DNA from: Struthio camelus
Lineage: Eukaryota; Chordata; Aves; Struthioniformes; Struthionidae
Direction: 5' to 3'
DNA: 64,000 nucleotides
Assembly: GCF_040807025.1 (NCBI RefSeq)
Contig: NC_090946.1
Span: 79,854,641-79,918,640, forward strand
Part shown: in pieces, positions 23,640 to 34,410 of the stretch
Position numbering within the stretch: position 1 is the stretch's first letter
Layout of the letters: the number at the start of each line of letters is the position of its first letter
Notes under the pieces: generated by a model
Told to the model about the DNA's origin: nothing
Database searches by the model: none
What the model saw: only the letters and a program-made list of their open reading frames with translations
Program-made: the position numbers and the translations under genes

Positions 23640-24620
23640 GATGATCCAGCTCTTTGTACAGGTGAGCGCCAGACCCAGAGGTTTCATTCATAGCGTGTGT
23701 GCAAACTGCTGCATTTCCGGAGGGAAGGCACTCTCTGTACAATTGCACTGTGTCAAAGAGACTATAGTTGCATGATTGTCCTCAATTAATGGTGCTGCCG
23801 GATCATTCCTAATATTTTTTTGGACAGACCCAGCAGTGCAATGAATCTGATAGTATGTATGTTTTGATGTGGTGCATTGACAGCGGCAATGTCTATCAAG
23901 AAGAACAATGACAAATTAAATAGCCGGGTGCTCTCTCTATCATGCTGGGGCAGTTGCGGGGAAAAAGCCTCCATTGTTTCCTAGGCCATATCAACTGAGG
24001 CCTACACAAGGCCCTCTTGATTAAATGCACTGGCAGCAGAACAGCAAGTTCTTGTTAACCATACATGCCAAAAGGCCCTAACACAAACAATCCCCATTAT
24101 AAATTAGGCCTTTTACAAACAATATTTCAAGAAACTACTTGTCTCTTTTCTGTGCCGTTATGCATTTTTAGGATGATTACATGTTTCTGCTGGATAATGG
24201 CCTTTTGCCAAGGGCAAAATGGAGTTTCAATAGGATTCGTTATGAAGTGAAAAGTTATTCTATTCCTACCCCCTGGAAGGGAAAAGCCACTCACAGATAA
24301 AGTGTATGATATAATTACATTGCTTGAGATGACCCTCAACATTAGTTCCCAAATGATAAGTACTTGTTTTTATCCTTTCCCTAATCACACCGGCCTCTTG
24401 TAGTCTTTTAATAGGAAGTGATGGCAGCTGTGAAGGCCACTTGATCATTTGGGTCCGAGCAGAGTGCAAGGCTGCCCTGCTGATAAAAGTCAGGACAGCT
24501 CCAGTTGTCAGGATAGCTATTAGAGGAGGAAACGCTGTCTGCAAGGGCGGACTATGCCAGGCAACTGTTCAGTAAATAATTATGATAAATAATTATGCTC
24601 CTCTATAAACCTTTCCCTTC
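23640..24620. promoter_or_regulatory. Best candidate conserved regulatory block
   Basis: Nearly 1 kb without repeats, dense in motifs typical of developmental enhancers. Homeodomain-type sites include CAATTAATGG (23783-23792), TAAATTAGGCC, TGATTACATG and a direct pair AATAATTATGATAAATAATTATG near 24575-24597. SOX-type sites include AACAATGACAAA and CATTGTTTCC, with a CAGCTG E-box near 24426. GCCATTATGC/TTATGCAT-like octamer variants also occur. CCTTTTGCCAAGGGCAAAATGG is an imperfect inverted repeat. Function is inferred from texture alone. Confidence 0.35.
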
Positions 24621-24732
24621 CCCCTGCTTTTCATACAGAGCTACAGCTTGATCTTCCATTAAATTAGGACCCTTTGTTGTTAGTATCTCTGAGGGAATGT
24701 GAAATCTTGGGCTTTCAAACCTGGCATGTCAG

Positions 24733-24860
24733 GGCTTGATCCTGCAAGGTGCTGAATGACTGTGGATGGAGTCAAACCTTTGGATACTGTGCACAGGAGC
24801 TGAACAGCGCTCAGCATCATGCAGGAAGCACAAGAGCGGCTTTGTGACTGGGATCCTGGC
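24733..24860. repeat. Ancient hairpin-type repeat (GATCCTGCAAGGTGCTGA family)
   Basis: GGGCTTGATCCTGCAAGGTG then CTGAATGACT at the left, and AGCGCTCAGCATCATGCAGG at the right, form imperfect inverted arms. The familiar amniote form is GGCCTGATCCTGCAAGGTGC..GCACCTCGCAGGATCAGGCC. Probably a non-autonomous DNA-type element, family unassigned. Confidence 0.6.
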
Positions 24861-24893
24861 AAAGGCAGAGATTGCCTTGGGGATTAAAGTAAA

Positions 24894-25095
24894 GGTGGTC
24901 TTGTAGTTCAAGCCCTGATCTGGGTCTCAGGAGAACTGGCTCAGATTCCAGCCCTCTTGGTGTGAGTTTCGATCAGCCATTCACTGCCTCAGTTTCGTAT
25001 TCATAAAATGTAAATGGAAACAATTCCTCCTTTTGGCCAGCTGCTAGGATTATCAGGTCCTGAGGTAAAGGCTCTGTCAGCTGTACAGAACATGA
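24894..25095 (+). repeat. MIR-like SINE
   Basis: Well-ordered relic: AGTTCAAGCCCTGATCTGGG, TCTCAGGAGAACTGGCTCAG, ATTCCAGCCCTC (degenerate B box), then CACTGCCTCAGTTTCG, TTCATAAAATGTAAATGG and CTAGGATTATCAGG. This matches the MIR core order (CTGCCTCAGTTTCCCCATCT, GTAAAATGGGGATAA). Confidence 0.75.
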
Positions 25096-25424
25096 AGATC
25101 AACAGGGTTTCCCCATCTGAGCTAAGGTATTGCAATGTTACTGTACCAGAAATCCTATTCCTCTGACCTATGGCTTATGCGACTAGCTTTGTCTATAGAG
25201 ATGTCCTTCGTTCTGCATTATATGCTTCCCTCGTTGTTACTGCAGGAATTTCATCAGAAGGGCAAAAAATGGCTTGCTTGAACAAAGGCCCTAATTCATG
25301 AAAATTCATTGTGAGGAGGCAAAAGCAGTTTATTATACCCATGTAGCAATTACGGTTGTTACTGATTCCAGAATTTCATTGCTATTATTAAGAAGACAAG
25401 CCACTTTTATAGTCCGAGGTCTCA

Positions 25425-25640
25425 AGACACTTCCTGAACACTAATTAGAGCTTCTCAACACTTCTGGAAGGCAGGTGAGTATTACTGTGCAGTATCAGCT
25501 CGCATTGGCTAGGACGGGAGTAGGGAGTTAGGTAGCTTGCCTATGTGATACTGAAAAGTCTGTCCTAACAGCTGTGGAGCTGGGGGACTCTCCCTTGGCT
25601 CTGTTGCCTGATTCACCCCACCCTGACCTATTCAAAATGC
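25425..25640 (-). repeat. MIR-like SINE (antisense)
   Basis: CAAGACACTTCCTGAACACT, AATTAGAGCTTCTCAACACT, GGAAGGCAGGTGAGTATTAC, then TAGGTAGCTTGCC, AGCTGTGGAGCTGGGG and GATTCACCCC correspond to the reverse complement of MIR (GGTAAGTATTATTATCCCC, GACTTGCCCAAGGTCAC, GGCAGAGCTGGGA). The middle is interrupted. Confidence 0.6.
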
Positions 25641-26441
25641 CATGGTTAGCATCACTGCTCCAGGCTCCCTTGGAAGAGTGGAAAAATAGGCACCTCCAGA
25701 GAGCAACTCAACCTACTAAACACCCACACCTCCACTCACTAAAAGAAAGTTTTGGGGACCCTAAATAAGGTGTTGCTGTCAAGTTCCTTAAGTTTGATGA
25801 GGTGAGGCGGACCCATAGCTACCTCACTCTAATCCTGCTTTCTGAGCTATGAGGGACCCATGAGAGCTGAGGAGAAGAATGACCTGGGGTGGGGATGTAC
25901 TGGCCAAGTTGAGGGTGTGCAAGGCAATTTGAACGAGACATACTGGAGTGGGAAAGGAAAAGGTAGTTCTGGGATTTAGGCAGTGAGACGCATCTCTGAT
26001 GCTGCCATAGTGGTCTTGCCAGAGGCGAAATGCTTTTTTCAGCCTTTTGGCAGGAAGCCCTAGAGGCATGTCTTTCTGTTTCTGGGTCTGATCTTCGTTT
26101 GAGTTGCAGGTAAGCTTAGTGCTCCAAACTGTGTACATGAAAAATGCTATAAAATGCAAAATACTTTGAAATATTAGGCCCTTGATATGCAATATTTTTG
26201 ACTTGTGGTGATGTCGTCCTCTCCTTTCTCTTTTCAAAAGGGGAATAATTGTGTCTACTTGCATCACAGTGGATATAGGGGCACAAAAAGCTTGTGTGGA
26301 ATTAGGATGATGGGTCAGAAAGAAAGAAAATGAGAATTTGAAAGGTTTGCAACAAGTAAGGAACCACATGCTCATTGATGGGGATATCAAAGAAACTGAG
26401 CAATTCATTTTTCCTTACAAAAAGGTGTGTTTTATTTTTAT

Positions 26442-26640
26442 ATGTGTGTGTGTGTGTGTGTGTATATATGCATATATAAAAATATACATATGCATATATA
26501 CACATACACATATATGCTTATTCTATATAAATATATTTATAGGTGTATATATTTAAAGTATACATTTATGAATAATTAGGAAAATTAAAGAGGTAAATAT
26601 ATATATATAAAATATAAAAAATATATAAAAGTGTATGGAA
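26442..26640. repeat. (TG)10 and TA-rich microsatellite
   Basis: Ten TG units at 26443-26462 run into a TATATATGCATATATAAAAA-type TA-rich region to about 26640. Alternating purine-pyrimidine DNA of this type favours Z-DNA (TG part) and cruciform extrusion (TATGCATA palindromes). The short open frames here are microsatellite translations. Confidence 0.9.
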
Positions 26641-27189
26641 ATATATGCTTGAGGGGGACCTCTTGGACTGTGAAATCCAGTTCTCTCATCTTGCAGGCAA
26701 ACTCAGTCATGAGATCCGGGTAAAGAAGCTACTGCCCTGGGTGCCCTGTGGAGGGAGCACAAATGGGCAAACATGGCCAGGCATCCCCAGCTCATGCAAC
26801 TCTTGGTGGCAGTTGGAAGCACCAAGCGCAAGTGGTGGCAGGTGACAGTCAGAGACCTGTAAGCTGCCGGAAGAGTGACAGAAGATACTCAGGGAGGTTG
26901 TACATTGTAGTACGTGTTACTACAGCCTTGCGTAGCAAAGTCACATAATCCTGCTCCACCTGGAAGTGCCACAGGGATTGCAGAGGAGGTAGCCTGTGGG
27001 CCTGCGTGCTCTGCTGAGCAGGGTTTGTAGATCATGCTCTTAGAGACCCCTGATAAAAGCAGTCCTGCTGCAGGCACAGTGCTATGCTCAGTGACAGGCC
27101 GTTAAACACATTAGTCATGAGGCGTTTAATTATCTCTTTTCACCTAGGACTCAGCTGACCTCTAATGAACAATATTTGTGTTCAGAGAT

Positions 27190-27320
27190 GGATTGAAACA
27201 AGCACTGAGAAGTGTAATAGCAAGTGACTTCTTGCCTGAGGTCATGCAGGAAGTTTGTGGCAGAAACCTCCTCTGCTGTAAACCCAAAGCCATTCCTTCC
27301 TGCTAGAGTCACGCTCCAGC
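27190..27320 (-). repeat. MIR-like SINE (antisense), worn
   Basis: AAGTGACTTCTTGCCTGAGG, TCATGCAGGAAGTTTGTGGC and AGAAACCTCCTCTGC recall the reverse complement of MIR (AAGTGACTTGCCCAAGGTCA, CACAGGAAGTCAGTGGCAGA). It then gives way to TAAACCCAAAGCCATTCC and AGTCACGCTCCAG. Confidence 0.55.
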
Positions 27321-30300
27321 CCGAGTGATTATGCTCTGTTCACCAGTCTGCATTCATGAAGGCAAGTGAAAAGGAGGAAATCCTTTCCCAGTCCTGGGAA
27401 CTGTGGGCTCCATCCACTGCCCTTTCTTTGGAGATGGTGGAAAACCTCATTGTCTTCAGTGAAGTTGGCGTGCAGCCTATGCGAGGTGCTCCTGCAGAGC
27501 GTGTGTGGAAACTCCAGGCCAGAGGGAGCACCCTCAGGAAATTTCTCAGGAAAATTTGCTGAGATAATGGGAAAGAAGGAAAGAGGGAAGCATTGCAGTT
27601 TGGGTTGAGAACAGCACTTACTGTTCTTCTAGCGGCTCCCCGTTAGGCTTCTCAGCTAACACGCTTCTGACTCAGACTTTAGACTCGAGGCTCTGACCTG
27701 TGAAGCAAATAGAAACTCTTACCCAGACCTTGCATGTGGGAACCCTTTTGGCGTGGGAAGAATGAAACATTCAAGAGGATACTCCAGAAATTCAGGTATA
27801 TAGATATTGCACTGGAACTGAAAAGACTAGGGTACTCTCCCCCAATTAGTCTCTGGAGCCAGACGGTAGAAAGAAAAAGATATTATTAGAAAAATAAGCT
27901 TTATAAGGTAGGCCAAGAAAAACTGAATAGAAAACAGATTGCTTCAAGGCACTTGAATTCTCTGCCCATTTTTGGTGGCAAAATTACCTAAAGGATGCTG
28001 ACAAACTAAGAAAAGCTTAGGAAACCAAACAAAAAATAAACCATGATAACCAGCAAGCTCTCTAAGACCCTGTCCTTCTCATGAAGGGGAATTCCAGTAA
28101 AAATCACCACATTTCCAAACTTTGCTGTTTTTAGTGTTAATCTTCTGGAGCTGTTTTTAAACAAGGTCTGCTGCAGCTTATATAGCCAGCTGCGCAGATG
28201 ATGTGACTAAAAGAAATGAGCCACAGATCAAAAACGTCTACGTGGTTTGGCTTTTAATTTTACCTCTTCGTCTTTTACCCAGATGTGGTTGTGGGTAGGT
28301 ATCAGCCAAGAAATTGCAGGTGGCATGGTTATCTTGCTATTTACTGTGCAATGATGCTGCTACCAGCTATTCAATAATAGGAAATGACTAATGATGTGGT
28401 GGAAATTATGAACCAGGATTAATAAAACTTGAAAAGGAACAGTCTGGTCTGTTTGATCCTCTGAAGAGGAAGTCTGTCTGTGTACAAGTCTTTTCCCTGA
28501 GGTGATGTTCTTATTAGTCTGATCTGAGTTGGGAGCAAAGGGAATGGAGTTTGGAACAGGCTTAAAAAAAAGACAGTAAAAGAGGACATGAATTATTATT
28601 CAAAAACATCACTGGATGACAGGCTTCTTTCTTACGTTGCCTTGCAGGAGGGTCTTGGTAAGTCATTCAAGCCTGCATGTAGCTTGCAAGTGAAAAGGAA
28701 TTTTTTTGTGGCGCTGCATTTGATTCAGGTGAGATTTTGAAGCTCTTCTTCCTGCCAAATCCTCCCTGAGTCATTCTGATTGATGAGGGACAACGATGCT
28801 TTGCTACTCCCAGTGCCACTTGACCTTGTGAGCCATCTCCGAGTGCCATCTTCTGAATCCCATAGCAGTGACATGGATAATTTCTTGGTGGAGAGCTGGA
28901 GGCGGATTGCCTACCAAAGGGCCTTTGGAGCTGCCATAATTTGGAAGCAAAAAAGAGCCCTTAAAGAAAGGGCCTAAGAAAGGGAAGTGGAAGATCTGAG
29001 CAGAGGAAAATGCTAAATCAGGCCTAGTGGAAGAAAAAAGGCTTCTGGACATGTATCCTGAAATGAGTGGGTAAGTCTTGGAGAACTGGACCTTTCCTGG
29101 GTAAAACCACCGACTTCTGAAACAGCCCCAAGATGGAAATATGTTTGATGTGGCAAGGCTGACAGCTAGGAAATCTGGTTGCTACTACAAACCAACTGCC
29201 CCTTCCCCCAGTGTCTAATACCCTTGGAGCAAAGATGCTAGATTTATCAGTAATCGATAAGGCAATGTGGCATTGTAGGAGAACATTTATCATACTACTG
29301 GGGATATACTAGAGTTCTTGAATGGGGACTGGAGAAGCCTGGCCTTCCCTAAGCCCCCTTCCCTTTCCTGGACAGACAACTTGGGGTTTCTTTTTGCTGT
29401 CGCCTGTGAAACAGGAGATGATCTGTTTCCTGGGTTCCTTGATGTAACTGATTCGCATGACTGCATTACCCTGGGGCATCGGTGATCTCTTCTGCTCTTC
29501 CTGCAGCAGATTAGAGTTACAGCTGTTGGTCCTAAAGGACTGAAGTTGGTTCAGTAGGGTAATGAGTAATGGTGTTGAGTGGCCTGTTCTTGAGATCTTT
29601 GCTCAGCATGATCCTGTCTAGTACCATGTTTCTACCAAAAGTGGGGCCAGAATTTGGCCATCTTGTATCCTCATGTCCAGCAGTAGTCCTTTTCTTTAGC
29701 CATCCCTGGCTTGGCCGCTGTTTGAACTTATTATTTGTTTTAGTGTGAGAGAAACATGGCAAAAAGACCCCTAGCCTAGCAAGTGAAAACACTGTTAAAG
29801 GCAATGGTGTTCACTTAAACCCGCTGGTTTCAGGATTGTACTGGATTGAATAAGAGAGAGGGGCTCAGGACAGGCAGACAGAGCAAGAACACAAGGGGAA
29901 GAGAAGGATTAGAAGGGAAGTCTTGACTGATGTCTCCTTGCCTCAAAGGAGCTCTAGTTTTGGTGTGCACTGGTGCTGAAGCATGGTCCACTGCTCAGAC
30001 CCAACCCACTGATCTTCTTGTTCCCTGCGCTCCTTTTCTCCCAGGATTGTTTGGTGCAGGAAGTGAGTATCAGACTATATCAGCTGTCGTAGTGGTTCAC
30101 TGCCTGCTAACATTTTCTCCATGGTCTCCAAAGGCCCATGGTATGTTTAAGGTACCAAATATGGCCCATCGTGTAACGAAAATGCAGGTCATCTAAAGAG
30201 AGAATGAACAGTCCCATCAGAGGAGTGTGCATGCTCTGAGTCACAGGATGGAAGCGGCTTGCTTGACCTATCCTGTGATATACCTCTTGCCTGATGGAAA

Positions 30301-33300
30301 ACGTCTTTGTGCTAGTTACATGGCAGGAGCCGTAGAGCAGTGTAATTCCCTAGGTAATGGGACAGTTTGAGGTCGGGCTATATATTCCTCCTCTCCCGTC
30401 TCTTGCCTTGTCTCCTAGTTCTTCCCCCTGCACCAGCTTTCGTTTTCTCCCTCTTTGTCTGGTTTCGTCCTTACTCTTTCAAATAATTTACTTTTAAAGT
30501 GAAACTGAACTATGCAACTGGTTTTATATTTATAAATTGTATTGGGCTGACCCTCTCCTTACCTCTGAGCTGGTATTTTTAAAAGCCGCATTGTTTCCCA
30601 CTGCTTTAGGAGGTTAAAAGTCCAATCTCATTACAAATGCAATGCATATGTTGTTGTTTAGTATTATATCAGTGTATTACCTAAAACTGCTCAGCCAGTC
30701 AGAACTCTGATGGACAATGTCTCACGTCATCATATGGGTGAGATGGAGACACTGGTATTTTTTAAAGACATTGAATCTTGGTCCCTGCTTTGTAATATCT
30801 GAGGATCTTCCTTTTGGTATCATAAAGCATTTTCACTCTCTGCTTGGGCAATACAAAGAAACATTCAGGCTTCAAATCCCATAATCAGCTTTGATCATGC
30901 TGCTTTTGGGAAAGTAAGGACAGATGACTTTGTCTTGGTGGAATGTTCCTCCCTGCGAATGCTTTTGAAGTTCTTTTTCCTATTATTTCCCTCTTGATTT
31001 AAAACAACCTACTAGATTTTTGTTGCTATTGTCTTATTCTTAAGCTATGCACCAAGCTGCTCTTTTTCTTAGTTCTTTTGCCCATTTTGCCCACAGAGAA
31101 TTTTCTTGACACCAAATTCTGTATCCACTAAAGTGAACAGAAATCTGCCAAATACTTCAATCAAATTAAATTTACATTGTGACCTGTACCTTCTTCTAAT
31201 ATGTCAATAGGAATTCTTCATACTGAATTCTTCATCATCATAACACTTAGCTTGCGCTTAGAATGGACTTGTTTCTGTTATACCTCAGTAACAGCAGTAC
31301 CGAGGTGAGCATATTCTAAATATACTGTAATTGGTCCCTGAAAGAAAGTAGAATAGATGATCAATCCTTAATTGTGTGGAGAAAGTTGCTGCTTAGTATA
31401 AGCCAAAAAGAAGAATGTTATGCCCTGACGCCATATTATTGATATTTGGCTATGGGAGATCCAAGCCCAAAAACTTTATTATATTACATTGGTTGAATCC
31501 TATCTCAAAAGGTAAGAATCAAAGGTGAGGATGTGACGTACGCTCTGTCATCAATTTCATATATGGTAATAACAGTAGTAACATCTTTGTGTTACTACTT
31601 CATCTACGAAAGCAGCCTAAGCTCAGCAGTGGTCACCTCTCTCTTTGTTCTTTCCGTATAACAGAAGACGTGTTTGCAGAACAGAGTCCACTTTTTGCGG
31701 AAACAGATGCTCAGGCTATTTGTTTTTCTTCTTTTTTGCTCTAAGCTAGATGAATATAATGTTCTCTTGAGTGGTAAAAGACTGTTTCTGTATCTCACAG
31801 TCACAATTCAGTATCAGCAAATATTTTAGGTATGAGTTAAGAGAGGTACCCCACTGACAGAAGAAGGCTGGCTGAGCTTGTAGTATCACATCGTAAATTC
31901 CCTCTTCTGCTATGAAAATGTAATAAAATATGTGGCACAGCAGATTTACAATGACAGTGCTGCTGCTGTGTTGAAGCAACTATTTTATCTCTTTGTTTTA
32001 AAATAGTTTTTACTGTACTACACACAATGAGTACTTCCTCCAAGAAACAAACCCTACAAGCTTCAGATTAATTTAAATATGATCTCACCGCAGCCCTTCG
32101 TCAACTTGTTACACCATTATCTCTCTGCTGTTAATAAATTTTAGGAGCTAAAATTTATATGCAAATGTTTTATTTCAGCTATCATTATACTTAGCTTATC
32201 GCGAGCCTGGTAGTGCCCCCACCCAGTTACATCATCCTTGGAAAAATTTAGTTCATTATATCTTTTATAGTCTTACAGCAATGTTATATTTGCAAGCCTG
32301 ACCACACACATGTAATGGGCTTCCCAGCTAGCTGCAGCTTGCTCCTCTTGGGTGATGGAGGTTGGCTGGGTCTTGATCGTCTGGAGAGCTTTATTAGCTC
32401 AGGTTGACTCTGTAAAGGATGGGGGTAGCAGGGGACAGAGGTGTAGAGGGCCTGTGCTTCTTTAGGCACACTTGTATTAGCAAATGTTTACTTGTGAGTT
32501 AAGTGATCCTTGTCCCCAGGTAGATCGAGTCATATCTCATCTGTTCTGTCTGTGGACAGTTGTCTCTGGCCATGCGTTTGCAGAGTGCCTAGTCCAGGTG
32601 TATCAGTGTTTTCCTTCTCTCTTCCTTCTTTCTCATTGGGTTCTGGCTTGGAAAGGAAAGTCGAGATGACAGCCTTTAGAATCAGTCAAACTTCCAGGGC
32701 TCTTCCCTCTCCCACTGTTGGATTGTCATAGAGATGTCAGAGCTGGTATGTTGGTGCTGCTCATCCCGATTCAGCACAGCATTGTCCTGTGACCATTCAT
32801 CCTACAAAATGAAGTCAGTCTTTACTAGAAGAGTGAGAAGGACAGAAGAAGGGACAAAGAGAGATCCTCCTGATTTTACATGTGCAATATTGAACAAATA
32901 AAACTATATGGCTTCTGGGCTGTTCACCTACACCGACATGATCGCGAGGTCTTAGAGGGAAGGTGGGGCACAGGAGCTATCATCTTCTTTGCGTGTGCTA
33001 CCTGGGCACTTAAGAGCCCTTGTGCTAGATACTTTTTGGTTTGCTCCATGTTTGTATTGTGGTTAGAACAATGTGACTCGAAAGGTTGGTGGGAAATTCT
33101 ACATGCAACTTTAGTAAGAAATAATTATTAATAACACAGGTAGGTGAGAATTTCAAGACGCTGAATCTGGGAGCAAGAAATGTTCAGTTATCATGATCCT
33201 GGTGTTTTCATACTTCTGGAATGTGAATAAATTTCACCCAGGTCTTTTTTTTTCAGTGGATAGAAAAGATCCGTGAGGTTTTTGTAGCATGCTTACTGAT

Positions 33301-33713
33301 ATATGAAGGTTTACTGTTTGTACATCTTTTTGACTCTTTGGTTAACTTAATTTAAAAAATCCCTTTAAGGAGTCTCTCCTATTTCTCTAATTACTCAGGA
33401 GAAATTCCATAATTCTTATGATTGACTTTAATTTGTTAATTTGCATTTAGTCTCAGTGTAACGGTAATGATAAAATTTAGGAGGCTCATCCCTCTGTTTA
33501 GGAGGCTTTCCAAAGACACAGTGGAATCAGCTGATCTCATGGGTCTTGTTTTTAACTACTCACCAGATATTTTTGGTTCATTGGCAAATCTTACTTACAA
33601 AATTGTCTAACTGTTTCCTCTCCATGTTTGCAGCTCTGTGATACAGCTGTACTGTCAACACCTAAATAACTCCCAAAGGCTAGAAGATTGCTGAAGCCAA
33701 GCAAACCCTATCT
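27321..33713. other. Unique sequence, no gene recognised
   Basis: About 6.4 kb without a recognisable young transposon. A repeat-free stretch at 28130-28430 (with GTTTTTAAACAAG, TTATATAGCCAGCTGCGCAG, GTGGTTTGGC, GCAATGATGC) has enhancer-like texture. Open frames up to about 90 codons on either strand resemble nothing known. The polypyrimidine stretch at 30389-30478 is unremarkable. Confidence 0.45.
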
Positions 33714-33759
33714 TGCTCAGTAGTGGAGTGGAAAAGTTTTTCCACTCCACTACTGAGCA
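33714..33759. repeat. Perfect palindrome, 22-bp arms, 2-nt spacer
   Basis: The left arm 33714-33735 starts TGCTCAGTAGTGGAGTGG and ends AAAA. The right arm 33738-33759 is its exact reverse complement. The spacer is GT. The DNA strand can fold into a hairpin with almost no loop. A further A-run/T-run pair follows at 33764-33777. Exact arms of this length are best explained by a recent template-switch (inverted duplication) event. Confidence 0.95.
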
Positions 33760-34129
33760 GGCTGAAAAAACTTTTTCAAGGCAGAAATGGAGTCTGTAGG
33801 TGCTAACCAAAGAGGCTGCGATCACTGCACTTCTTAAATACAGAATAGCACATACAGTCAGGGAAAGAGAAAGGGAGAGGAAATAGAGACTGGAAGAGTG
33901 AGTGAAAATTAAGTATGCAAACAGCATTTTCAGAAGTGCCTATGAGATTAGAGGTATGTGTTGCACTAACAGACTTGTGATCCTTAATCAGTTATATATG
34001 TTTGGGAAACTCACTACAAGGGTGAGGGGAGTCATCATGGAGTGATGAAAGAACATAAAATCTGACGTTGAAAGTGCTCATTTGTTTCCTAAGGAGAGCT
34101 TTTTACCCAAGAACACAAACAAGGCCTTG

Positions 34130-34410
34130 AGTCATGAAAAGCACATCTCTTGCAGAATTGCATCAAAATAGCTGTGAAAGCTTGTGTTTAATTATTTTCA
34201 AAATGATTTTTTCTCATTTTGATGTCAAATAAAATTAATATTTTCATTTCTTTAGCGGTTGCAGCACATTGCTGTGTCGCTTATCCCATTGGCTGCACAG
34301 TGGTCAGGACCGGGACACTTCAAACACACAGGGACTGAAATACCGTTAATTTGACAAATATTTGCTCAACAAATCAAAGGTCACATAAACAAAAGGCATG
34401 GGTAACCAGG
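34130..34410. promoter_or_regulatory. Candidate conserved regulatory block
   Basis: Repeat-free and motif-rich: TGTTTAATTATTTTCAAAAT, a CCAAT-box-like CCATTGGCTG (34288-34297), forkhead-like ACAAATATTTGCTCAACAAA, and a TCF/LEF-type ATCAAAGG immediately followed by the nuclear-receptor half-site AGGTCA (about 34373-34383). Inference from motif density only. Confidence 0.3.

Noticed and set aside
23641..23661. 21-nt mini-exon candidate (TTGTAG acceptor, GTGAGC donor)
   Set aside because: The pyrimidine tract is broken by GGAGAATG, there is no good branch point, and an alternative upstream AG competes.
25824..26408. 194-codon antisense open frame
   Set aside because: The composition is unstructured, no family is recognised, there is no promoter or splice context, and the + strand near 26205-26290 faintly resembles a MIR tail. 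Treated as chance.
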